From positions 62,001 to 126,000 of the forward strand of contig JBAZNU010000006.1 in NCBI GenBank assembly GCA_041649015.1: DNA of 64,000 nucleotides, read 5' to 3'. The position numbers were made by a program, and so were the translations under genes. The DNA comes from Ignavibacteria bacterium. GTDB lineage: Bacteria; Bacteroidota; Ignavibacteria; Tepidaquicellales; Tepidaquicellaceae. Numbering within the stretch: position 1 is the first letter of the stretch; each line of letters starts with the position of its first letter. Shown piece by piece: positions 1 through 8,254 of the stretch. Below the pieces are notes generated by a model, which was not told where the DNA came from, made no database searches, and worked only from the letters and a program-made list of their open reading frames with translations.

Positions 1-1243
1 TAACAGAATACTTTCCATTACTGTATTTTTCAACAAGTTTTTTAACTTCAGCAATACAAGGGATGTTATTGAATGCAGTCTCATCAATCCAAAAATAACC
101 AAGCCCAGGAATATTCAAAAAAGATTCGACTTCTTCTTTTATTTTATGATGAAACTTCCATGGATTTAAAGAATTGTTCATTTCAGTTTCAAAAGAATCC
201 GTAAAAAGAAAATGAGCCCAGGAATCATCAAGCCTTACGTAATCAAGCCACAGGTCCGCTTTACCAAGCCATTTTACCATATAATCAACTTTGCTATCCG
301 AGGGGTTTCCAGCTCCATCTGATAATAAAGCGGCAGAAACAGACATTCTTTCAGGAGATATATTCCTGTATAATTCGATATACGATCCATCATATGTTTT
401 TTTACCGTCTTCTTTGATTTCAAGAAAATTATTGCAAGTGATCATGATTGAATCAATGCAAACACCCTTGAAATTCAGGACATAAATCATCGCAACAGGT
501 ACATCAGGATTTTCGAGTGCAAACTTTGCATCAATCCTCATACGCGGTTTTATGTACCACCTGTTTTTGTAAGACGGCTGTTTAATATCGGATAATAATC
601 TTGATAAACCGTTTGAATTTTCAGAAGAAACATCCAGACTGCTTATTTGCTCGCAGTTATCGACTAATCCTTTGACCATATATCCCGGTTTATCCTTTCC
701 GGCTTTACAATACTTGACCCTGACATTTTCTCCCATCCAGTTTTCAGTAATATCGTGCGAGTCATCAAAATCAGAATACATAAACCCGTAAGCGGGAAGT
801 TTATCATTCCAAGACCCCGCATCCTCCGCCTGATAAGATGAACGCTGTCCGTAAGCGGGTCTAAGGATTTTTTCTCTTTCAAGTATAAGGGAATTCAAGC
901 CCGAAACTGAATACCACTGAAGTATGACATTGCGCATATAATCTCCGTATGAAGCAGTATCTTCGAAAAATCCTCCATCCCGTTGAATTGAATTTTTCCA
1001 ATCAGAAGGCAAGGAGTCGAAATGCCCACAGTAATTTTGCATTAAATTATACGAAAGTGACTTATACCGTTTGAGATTTTCCGGTGATCGTGCTGCTTCC
1101 ATTTTGAAAAAATTCATCGTACCAATGTAGAAACGGTCTGTCAAATTTTCAGTTTGAGCGATTAATTGTAAATCTATGAAGAATAAAAGCAATAAAACCA
1201 ATGCGGGAAATTTCGAGCTGAATAATGTGATATTTAATTTCAT
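1..1243 (-). CDS. Secreted protein of unknown function, 3' end cut by window edge
   Basis: The minus strand is open from an ATG at 1243 to the first base, giving about 414 codons with no stop, so the gene runs off the window. Residues 1-30 form a signal peptide: a basic start (MKLN), a leucine-rich core and a likely cleavage after LIAQ. The rest is rich in aromatic residues, Asp and Asn, as expected of an exported protein. Phrases such as WLDYVRLDD and GYFWIDE lie near the truncated end. I do not recognise a family. No sorting domain is visible, but it could lie beyond the window. It is divergent from the SRAP gene, with about 170 bases between the two starts. Confidence 0.75.
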   Translation of the reverse strand, partial: MKLNITLFSSKFPALVLLLLFFIDLQLIAQTENLTDRFYIGTMNFFKMEAARSPENLKRYKSLSYNLMQNYCGHFDSLPSDWKNSIQRDGGFFEDTASYGDYMRNVILQWYSVSGLNSLILEREKILRPAYGQRSSYQAEDAGSWNDKLPAYGFMYSDFDDSHDITENWMGENVRVKYCKAGKDKPGYMVKGLVDNCEQISSLDVSSENSNGLSRLLSDIKQPSYKNRWYIKPRMRIDAKFALENPDVPVAMIYVLNFKGVCIDSIMITCNNFLEIKEDGKKTYDGSYIELYRNISPERMSVSAALLSDGAGNPSDSKVDYMVKWLGKADLWLDYVRLDDSWAHFLFTDSFETEMNNSLNPWKFHHKIKEEVESFLNIPGLGYFWIDETAFNNIPCIAEVKKLVEKYSNGKYSV

Positions 1244-1414
1244 GTTATTCTCTTAATTGTTTTTAACAATGTAAAATATTTTACATTATAAAGTAATACT
1301 AATTTTATAACAGATTTTGAGTTGCTGCAAAATATAACATCTTGGAATAGTAAATTATTTATTTAATTAATAGAAGGAAATTGTAATACTAATAATAAAA
1401 TATTATATTTATAC

Positions 1415-2059
1415 ATGTGTTCGAGATTTGAGAATAAAGAAACGGGAGAATCAATATTTAAGAAGTTTGAAAAAGACTTTGTGATGTTGAATCTTGCACC
1501 GAAGAATTTAAAACAGATAAATATTGCTCCAAGCGATGATATACTCATAATTCAGAAAAGCAAAGAGCAGTTCGAACTGAAATGCTTTACATGGGGTATA
1601 AAGTTTCCGGGAGATAAGACACCTCTAATATTTAATTCCAGGATAGAGACTATAGCTGAGAAGCCTTATTGGAAAAAGTTGTTTACACATAACAGGTGTA
1701 TTATTCCTGCGACGGCTTTTTACGAGTGGAAGACTTTCGGTGTAAAAAACAAAGTTATAAAGATTCCGCAGCGAATATGGTTTGAGACAATGCCGCTTTT
1801 CTTTATGGCTGGTATATATACAGAAATAAATAATGGTATCTTTGCATCGCTTATTACTTCACAGCCCAATACAACGATTGCGAAAATTCACAACAGAATG
1901 CCTGTTATTCTAAGTAAAGAAGAAGGCATTAAGTTTTTGAGTTCTGAAGATAATGATGCTTTGTATTTATGTAAACCGTTAGTAGAAAAAATTGCAGTTA
2001 ATATCGAGACTGCTGAAGATATTTTGACAGATAGGCAAAGAGAATTTCTGAAAGGTTAA
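1415..2059 (+). CDS. yedK: SRAP-domain protein (HMCES/YedK family)
   Basis: A 214-residue protein covering the whole SRAP fold. The family forms a thiazolidine crosslink between the N-terminal Cys and abasic sites in single-stranded DNA, protecting forks and limiting strand breaks. The known catalytic set is visible: Cys2 directly after Met (MCSRF), Asn74 in FNSRIET, Glu104 in TAFYEW and His159 in IHNRMPVIL. Length fits the family (about 200-230). Cys2 must be exposed by Met removal, which fixes the start at this ATG. No strong Shine-Dalgarno is seen. A shared hairpin terminator separates it from the convergent T9SS gene. No SOS-box-like operator was recognised. Confidence 0.95.
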   Translation: MCSRFENKETGESIFKKFEKDFVMLNLAPKNLKQINIAPSDDILIIQKSKEQFELKCFTWGIKFPGDKTPLIFNSRIETIAEKPYWKKLFTHNRCIIPATAFYEWKTFGVKNKVIKIPQRIWFETMPLFFMAGIYTEINNGIFASLITSQPNTTIAKIHNRMPVILSKEEGIKFLSSEDNDALYLCKPLVEKIAVNIETAEDILTDRQREFLKG

Positions 2060-2063
2060 TAAA

Positions 2064-2091
2064 AAAGGGATATCAAATGATATCCCCTTTT
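2064..2091. terminator. Bidirectional rho-independent terminator
   Basis: A 9-bp perfect stem, GGGATATCA (2067-2075) with TGATATCCC (2078-2086), has an A-run on its left and TTTT on its right. It sits between the convergent SRAP and BNR/T9SS genes and could serve both. Confidence 0.8.
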
Positions 2092-2111
2092 GATTATCGA
2101 ATATTACATCC

Positions 2112-4091
2112 TTATTTCATTAATATCATTTTCTTCACATCAGTAAAGCTACCTGCTTCAATCTTGTAATAATATACGCCTGTGGATAGTGAGTTAGCAT
2201 TAAAAATTACGAAATGATTTCCAGGATCTTGTTTTTCGTTTACGAAAGAAGCAACCTGTTTTCCAAGAGTATTGAATACTGTTATCTTTACATCTGAGGC
2301 TTTTGCAATTGAATAGTTAATCCTTGTAACAGGATTGAACGGATTCGGATAGTTCTGTTCAAGTTTGAAAGTTAACGGAACTTCATTAGTTGTAATTGAA
2401 GTCGGACCACTAACAGTAATTGAAACTGCTCTTTTGTGAACCGGAGTACCGTTCGGACCTTTAGCAGTAACATTAAGAACGTATGCCCCGGGAGTTACGT
2501 TATTTACTGTAACCCTTACTGTTAATGAATCTGGATAAGATGTAAGTTTGTCTCCATTTGGAGTCGTGATAACAAAGTTACCGATAGCAGGAGTGGGTGT
2601 AACTTCTCCTGAAACTATGACAGTATCGGTATATAGTTTTACTGAAGGAACCACCATTTTAAAATCAGCAAAACCGTTTGGATTACTAATAGTGCCTTCA
2701 GTTGGGTTCATTCTCATAGCAAAGTCGGGGAAGTAACCAACGTAATTACCAAAAGTATTATTGCGGAAATCAGTCCATGCAACCATAGATACTTTCCCGT
2801 TTGATGCTAGATAGTCATAGTCACCCAAATAAGCTGGTGTACCTCCGTTGCAAGAAGTGCAGTTAATTCTGAATTTTTTGTTTGAGATTTTCTGATTAGG
2901 TGCGAAGGTTACTCCTCCATCAGTAGATACAGTACCATAAACCATACAGCTGTCGCTTGTCGGGCAATCGCGGGTATCAAGCCATTTAATATAAAGATGA
3001 CCAGTATTAATGTCACACCAAGGTGCAGGGAACCATTGATGATTATTTTGCGTATTAGCATCATCGTTTACTCTTACAGAGTCAGTCCATGTAGTTCCTT
3101 GATTGTCAGAATATCTTAAATATATATTTGGTTTTTGGCCGCTTGAATTAGGGTTATTCTTAGTGTAAACAAGATAAAGTCTTCCTCTGTTTGGACCATT
3201 ACTATTATCAGCAATGATGAAAGGATAAGGTCTGGTTCTCATATTCTGAACAGAGTGTCGTGAGTTTACATAAGTACCGACGTAACCTGCAAAATTTTGA
3301 GTACTTTTCAAAACCCAAGTTGTACCACCATTGGTTGAGCAATAGAAATTATATGTACCAGCAGTTGATGAGCCTGTGTGAGTTACTACATAAGCAGCAC
3401 CTCCGTTTGTCGAGCCGTTTGGTCCGACGCATACCATCATACCAGGTAAAGTATTTGAGAAAGAACCTACCTGAGTAAAAGTAGCACCAAGGTCAGTACT
3501 TCTTTTTATATTGCCAGGAGTCATAACCTGATAAATGTAGTTCGCATAAGGACCGCCTGTTTGCACTGCAGCAATCCAGTTTTTATCGTTACCCGTACCT
3601 CCTGTAACTACCGATGAATAATTCACACCACCATTTGTAGATTTAGCAACTTTGGTACCTGAAATAGAGCCATACATATTGTCGAAATACAAATTTCCCA
3701 GACCATCAAATGCCATGACAGGATCTCCACGTACCACAGCTCCCCAAGTGGGTTGAGTAGAAGGTAGCCAATCAATACCGTTTAGAGTATAATATGAATA
3801 CGCGCCGATAGTCGAACCAAGATTATTCCACGCAGCAGCAAAGTTAGTTGGGACAATTGGATTCCCAGCCATACCTACTTCGGCAAAATCAGTGCCAATG
3901 TGCCAATTGTCGTAGTCATCTACTGTGATAACTGCTCCAGGCATGTACATACTTGGAGGAAGCTCAGGTCTAATATAGACAGGATAGTCCTTATTAGGAT
4001 CAATTACTTTCTGAGAATAAGAAAAATCGGTAAAATATAAACCGAAAATAATAAACAAACAGGAAAGTAAGAAAAGTTTTTTAAGAATCAT
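2112..4091 (-). CDS. Secreted BNR/sialidase-fold protein with T9SS type A sorting domain
   Basis: 659 residues. A signal peptide (residues 1-26, ending near FSYSQ) is followed by a long region with Asp-box/BNR-like turns (STNGGVNY, STNGGTTWV, SDNQGTTWT, STDGGVTFA), as in six-bladed sialidase-type propellers. A beta-sandwich stretch follows, then a C-terminal sorting domain of about 80 residues beginning KLEQNYPNPFNP and ending KKMILMK. By family knowledge such proteins cross the outer membrane by the type IX system and are anchored or released. No catalytic sialidase Arg triad can be assigned, so substrate is unknown and enzymatic activity is not claimed. Start ATG at 4091 follows an AT-rich leader. 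Confidence 0.9.
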   Translation of the reverse strand: MILKKLFLLSCLFIIFGLYFTDFSYSQKVIDPNKDYPVYIRPELPPSMYMPGAVITVDDYDNWHIGTDFAEVGMAGNPIVPTNFAAAWNNLGSTIGAYSYYTLNGIDWLPSTQPTWGAVVRGDPVMAFDGLGNLYFDNMYGSISGTKVAKSTNGGVNYSSVVTGGTGNDKNWIAAVQTGGPYANYIYQVMTPGNIKRSTDLGATFTQVGSFSNTLPGMMVCVGPNGSTNGGAAYVVTHTGSSTAGTYNFYCSTNGGTTWVLKSTQNFAGYVGTYVNSRHSVQNMRTRPYPFIIADNSNGPNRGRLYLVYTKNNPNSSGQKPNIYLRYSDNQGTTWTDSVRVNDDANTQNNHQWFPAPWCDINTGHLYIKWLDTRDCPTSDSCMVYGTVSTDGGVTFAPNQKISNKKFRINCTSCNGGTPAYLGDYDYLASNGKVSMVAWTDFRNNTFGNYVGYFPDFAMRMNPTEGTISNPNGFADFKMVVPSVKLYTDTVIVSGEVTPTPAIGNFVITTPNGDKLTSYPDSLTVRVTVNNVTPGAYVLNVTAKGPNGTPVHKRAVSITVSGPTSITTNEVPLTFKLEQNYPNPFNPVTRINYSIAKASDVKITVFNTLGKQVASFVNEKQDPGNHFVIFNANSLSTGVYYYKIEAGSFTDVKKMILMK

Positions 4092-4271
4092 TTAACGTAA
4101 CACTTTAGTTAATAAAAATTATTTAAATTAGCTACAATAATAAACTATTATTTCTAAATAATCAATAATATTTGAAAGTAATTTGAGAATGTTCAGATTC
4201 TATAAAAGGACAGAAAAACTCGAAAACGAATCTTTCCGATTCCATCAAGACAATTAGACATGAATGTTTTG

Positions 4272-4345
4272 TCGGGATGGGCAGACTCGAACTGCCGGCC
4301 TCTTGAACCCCATTCAAGCGATCTAGCCAACTGATCTACACCCCG
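4272..4345 (-). tRNA. tRNA-Pro (anticodon GGG)
   Basis: Folds as a canonical 74-nt cloverleaf on the minus strand. The acceptor CGGGGTG pairs with CATCCCG, with one G-T. The D-arm is GATC/GATC around AGTTGGCTA. The anticodon stem CTTGA/TCAAG has loop ATGGGGT (anticodon GGG). The T-arm is GGCAG-TTCGAGT-CTGCC and the discriminator is A. CCA is not encoded. Confidence 0.95.
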
Positions 4346-4432
4346 AGAAATCAAAAATATAGAAAGAAAAATAGATAAACAATTCAAAAATAGATTATTG
4401 CTCGGAAGTATTTTAATAAGGTTTGGAAACAC

Positions 4433-4695
4433 GGTTGGCTCAGGAAGGATAGATGTACGGCAGAACTTAGGCTTTAGTACGGAGTTAACACGGCTTTACT
4501 CCGTATTGTAAACGTACTATTATCGTGGAATTATCGCTCTATTATTGTATTTTGGTGTGTTTTACTGTTTTTACAGTAAATTAGTGGTTAATAGGTGTAA
4601 TTAAAGTAGAATATACATAAAGGAACTACTTTATTTTACATGTAAATAATATAGTTATAAAACAGAGAAAAGTCAAGTGAGGAAATAGAATTTGA
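4433..4695. other. Intergenic stretch with two perfect hairpins
   Basis: No gene is seen here. Two inverted repeats stand out: TACGGAGT (4478-4485) with ACTCCGTA (4498-4505), and TTTACTGT (4561-4568) with ACAGTAAA (4573-4580) around a TTTT loop. Either could terminate or regulate the minus-strand glycosyltransferase unit, whose last stop is at 4696. Neither is followed by a clear T-run in that direction. Confidence 0.4.
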
Positions 4696-6252
4696 TTACT
4701 TTTTTGAATAAACTTCAATTCCTGAAGTGGAGAATTTGAGCACGAAATTATTAAGAAAATCAGGATTGTTTTTTACAGCATCATGAATATGATCATTAGG
4801 AGAATCGATGTAGAATAAAATCCAATTAACATATTTACTTGGTTCATTCATTGCTTTTTCACCTATTTCATAAGTATGAAAAGTTATTCTATCTTTAAGG
4901 TTTATACCACTCCACGGGTGAATTGCAAACACAACATTGTCGTAGAGGATATTACCTCCTTTATAGTTTTCTTTAAGAAATAAAGAAAGGTCTTCGCTTG
5001 CTTTGCTGTAAGAATATTTAGCTTCAGCAAGTGAAGGGATGCTGTACGGGAAATTGTAGAGAAACGTAAGCTGCTGTACAAGAAGACCAAAAGCGAGAAA
5101 GTACAAAAGGAGTTTCTTCCCGATGTATTTTTGAACGTAAAGAGCAAAAATACCTGAGAAAATTGCAATAGCGGGAAACATGTACAAACCGTATCTGCTG
5201 TTGAAATAGCCGGGAGGCACAGAGTTCGGGAGTTCAATTATTACCTGACCTTTATACATTAATATTAGACTAACCGGTAAAGCAACCCAGAGAACATAGA
5301 CGGGAAGAGATTTTGAATTGAACTTATTTTTAAAAGCATAGACAAACAAAGCTATTATTGCAAGTACTGCGTAAAGATTTCCCGAATATAACAACACGGA
5401 ACTGATATAAACTTTTGCGGAAAGCAGAAAATTATTTTTAGTGAGAAGTCTTCCCGCTGCTTCGTAATACTGAAGTTGATACAGAGTAGAAAACCTTCCT
5501 CTTGAGAACTCAAGCGCATCGCCATAGAATTGCCAGTTATACCAGAACCAAACGATTATTAACAATACAGGAACAAATCCATAAATAAATGAATTCCTTA
5601 TTGCTTTATCCTTATCAATTAATGAAATTACATACACAACTAAAATCGAAGCTACTGCAACAGGCCATGCATCGTATCTTGACCCGACAGCGAGAGATAT
5701 AAACAATGAAGAGATAAGTAAATGGATTCGCTTCTTATCATAAGCCCAAATAAGCAGATAATAAAAACTGCAAATTGTAAGAGTTAGGTAAATCTGCTCA
5801 GTCATGGAAGTAGTCTGGAAGTACAAAATATTATAATTCAGTACATATACAAAAAAACCAAACCAAGTAGCAATCACGTTGTTCGTTAACTTTTTAACAG
5901 ATAAAAATATAACTACAGCACTTACTGCAAACAAATGGAAATTCATGATTGATGCTGCGAGACCTGTCTGCCATAGGTAATCTACATAAGCAAAAGGCAT
6001 TAGTAATAAGTTTGGGAAAGGAAGCCAAACAGTACCTATCTGATTTATTATTCCCGGATTGTAAGCATCAAAGAACCTTCGTGCAGCTTCGAGTCTGTAT
6101 ATTGAATCGCGGTAGGCGAAATTAAAATCAAAGTAGTAAGATAAGAACTGTGAAACCAGACCAAGGATTACTGACAGAAGAACCGCATAATTAAGATAAT
6201 ATTTATTATCTTTTAAAATTGTAATGTCTTTAGTATTACCAGTCTTAAGCAT
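4696..6252 (-). CDS. Polytopic GT-C-like glycosyltransferase (GT39/ArnT-type)
   Basis: 518 residues, roughly ten hydrophobic segments spread over the first 400 and a soluble C-terminal tail. An acidic loop after the first membrane segment (FNFAYRDSIYR) matches the position of the catalytic Asp-containing loop of GT-C enzymes, which use lipid-linked sugars on the periplasmic face. The start ATG at 6252 abuts the stop of the upstream TMTC-like gene (TAAATG, zero gap), so the two are almost certainly co-translated. Sugar donor and acceptor cannot be read from sequence. Likely partner of the TMTC-like protein in modifying secreted proteins or a surface glycan. It is the last gene of the unit. Confidence 0.75.
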   Translation of the reverse strand: MLKTGNTKDITILKDNKYYLNYAVLLSVILGLVSQFLSYYFDFNFAYRDSIYRLEAARRFFDAYNPGIINQIGTVWLPFPNLLLMPFAYVDYLWQTGLAASIMNFHLFAVSAVVIFLSVKKLTNNVIATWFGFFVYVLNYNILYFQTTSMTEQIYLTLTICSFYYLLIWAYDKKRIHLLISSLFISLAVGSRYDAWPVAVASILVVYVISLIDKDKAIRNSFIYGFVPVLLIIVWFWYNWQFYGDALEFSRGRFSTLYQLQYYEAAGRLLTKNNFLLSAKVYISSVLLYSGNLYAVLAIIALFVYAFKNKFNSKSLPVYVLWVALPVSLILMYKGQVIIELPNSVPPGYFNSRYGLYMFPAIAIFSGIFALYVQKYIGKKLLLYFLAFGLLVQQLTFLYNFPYSIPSLAEAKYSYSKASEDLSLFLKENYKGGNILYDNVVFAIHPWSGINLKDRITFHTYEIGEKAMNEPSKYVNWILFYIDSPNDHIHDAVKNNPDFLNNFVLKFSTSGIEVYSKK

Positions 6253-8250
6253 TTATTTCTCGTTTAAAGAATCAAGTTTATTCTTCGCATTCAAGTCCTG
6301 CGGATTTATATTGAGAATCTTTGTATAAACTTCTTTTGCTTTAGGAACATTGCTTTCCTTCAGATAAAGGTCAGCAAGTCCGTTATAAGCGTTTATATTT
6401 TTATTATCCTTTTCGATTGCAAGGTTAAAATATTCCTTTGCCTTATTATTATTCTTCATTCCTAAATAACACATAGCAATATTATTCAGGTATCCAGAAG
6501 CAGAAGCCGGATTAAGTTTCACTGCTTCATTTAAGTCTTTGATGGCATCATCGAACTTTCCTTCCTGATAGTACTGAAAAGATCGTTTCTCATAAATTGC
6601 CAGCTGATTATTTTGAACGCTGTTCGGGATATTATTTTGAATCTCCTCCTGAGTATTTTCCGGATTAGATTTAAGAATATCAAGAATATTTTTTGAATCC
6701 CTGTAATTAGGAACAATAGTCTGAAGTTTTTCAAGCATTCTTATTGCTTCGGGAATATTCCCCTTCTGCTGATATATATTACTTAACTGGAAATACCCGT
6801 CAGGTGCGAGACTATCAATCGCAATCCCCTTTTTAAATTTTATTTCGGCGGAATCAATATCGCCTTTAATAAGAAATATCAGTCCAAGATTATGATGCGC
6901 AAGAACAGAGTTATCGCGAATTTCAATGGCACGTCTGTAACGTTTCTCTGCTTCAGCGTAGTCCTTCTTATTAGCATACATATTACCGGCATTTACAAGC
7001 AGTACGTTTCCATTTTTTCCGTCGGCTGTCATATACAGAGTTTCGTTATTTTTCCATTCGGCATTTCTGCTTACAGTAAGGTATGCAAATACAACAATAA
7101 TCAGTATGAAAAGTACAGCAAAAATATTTTTATTCTTATCGTTAGCGAATCTGACAATGACGAATGATATGATAATTGACAGAGCAAAAGAAGAAAGATA
7201 TAAAAATCTTTCAGCCATGTAGTTCATTGTCGGAATGATATTCATGACCGGAAGTAATGAAATAAGGAAGAATAAAATTGTGAATGAGACTTCACCGTAT
7301 TTCTTCTGCAGGTTAAAAGAAATAACGAGCATTGCGATAATAAACAGAATTGAAAGGATCACCTTAATATCGGCGATAGAATAAGAATCCGGAAGGACTC
7401 CGTTATAATGATAAAGTAGATTCACGGGAACAATCAGCAGTCTGAAATAAACCGGAACTGTCTTCAGCATCGTATAAATTGCAGTTGAAGTCTCCTCACC
7501 GTAAAAATACATGTAAGTAGTTCTGTCAACAACATCCTTCAGGACAAGGTATCTTATCAAGACGAAAATTATTGTTACTGAGATAAATAATGCATATTGC
7601 AAGATATTTTCTTTAAACCAATCCAACTTTCTTTTTCTGAAGAAATAATCATACACAAACAACAGAACAGGAGTTGTAACAATCATTTCTTTTGAAAGGA
7701 GACCAAGAAAATATGCAATCAAAGAAACAGCAAGCAACGATTTTGAATATCCTTCTTCTGTATATTTTATATAAAACAGAAAGGACAAAAAGAAGAACAT
7801 TGTCGTTAGTGAATCTGTCCTTCCGCTTATCCAGCTTACAGCTTCAGTATGAATCGGATGAACGGCAAAAATCAGAGCACCTAACAAAGATGACATCATT
7901 CCGTACTTAAATTCGCCAAACAGTTTCATAAGTATCATTAACAATAACAATGCAGTAATTGTATGAATAATTACATTCGTAAGATGAAATCCAAACGGTT
8001 CCATACCCCACAAAGCATAATCAACCGCATACAGCGAAGACACAACAGGACGGTAATACCTGCCTATAACCTTATGGAAACCTTCTTCTGCCGTGAAGAA
8101 CTTCGGGATGTTTGATAATACAGTAATAGACTGATTATTCTGGACAACGCTTTCATCGTCGAAAACAAAATCGTTAAATAGCGAATTGTAATAGACAAAG
8201 AATGCCGTAAGAGCGACGATTAAGTATAGTATTTTCTTATTTTGCATCAT
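6253..8250 (-). CDS. TMTC-like GT-C membrane protein with C-terminal TPR repeats
   Basis: About 665 residues. The first 400 are polytopic, with hallmarks of the TMTC/GT-C type: an acidic first loop (DFVFDDESVVQNN) and the segment AVHPIHTEAVSWISGRTD. Residues from about 420 to the end hold TPR units such as ALA/YNGLADLYLKE, interrupted by a Gln/Asn-rich linker. In animals TMTC proteins O-mannosylate cadherins. Bacterial relatives are poorly characterised, so acceptor and sugar are unknown. I chose the ATG pair at 8250/8247, four bases after the stop of the upstream lamin-tail gene. A longer reading from a TTG at 8271 would overlap that gene and has no advantage. Confidence 0.8.
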   Translation of the reverse strand: MMQNKKILYLIVALTAFFVYYNSLFNDFVFDDESVVQNNQSITVLSNIPKFFTAEEGFHKVIGRYYRPVVSSLYAVDYALWGMEPFGFHLTNVIIHTITALLLLMILMKLFGEFKYGMMSSLLGALIFAVHPIHTEAVSWISGRTDSLTTMFFFLSFLFYIKYTEEGYSKSLLAVSLIAYFLGLLSKEMIVTTPVLLFVYDYFFRKRKLDWFKENILQYALFISVTIIFVLIRYLVLKDVVDRTTYMYFYGEETSTAIYTMLKTVPVYFRLLIVPVNLLYHYNGVLPDSYSIADIKVILSILFIIAMLVISFNLQKKYGEVSFTILFFLISLLPVMNIIPTMNYMAERFLYLSSFALSIIISFVIVRFANDKNKNIFAVLFILIIVVFAYLTVSRNAEWKNNETLYMTADGKNGNVLLVNAGNMYANKKDYAEAEKRYRRAIEIRDNSVLAHHNLGLIFLIKGDIDSAEIKFKKGIAIDSLAPDGYFQLSNIYQQKGNIPEAIRMLEKLQTIVPNYRDSKNILDILKSNPENTQEEIQNNIPNSVQNNQLAIYEKRSFQYYQEGKFDDAIKDLNEAVKLNPASASGYLNNIAMCYLGMKNNNKAKEYFNLAIEKDNKNINAYNGLADLYLKESNVPKAKEVYTKILNINPQDLNAKNKLDSLNEK

Positions 8251-8254
8251 GACA

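Noticed and set aside
4193..4432. 79-codon frame overlapping tRNA-Pro
   Set aside because: It reads across the complete tRNA gene and has no ribosome site.
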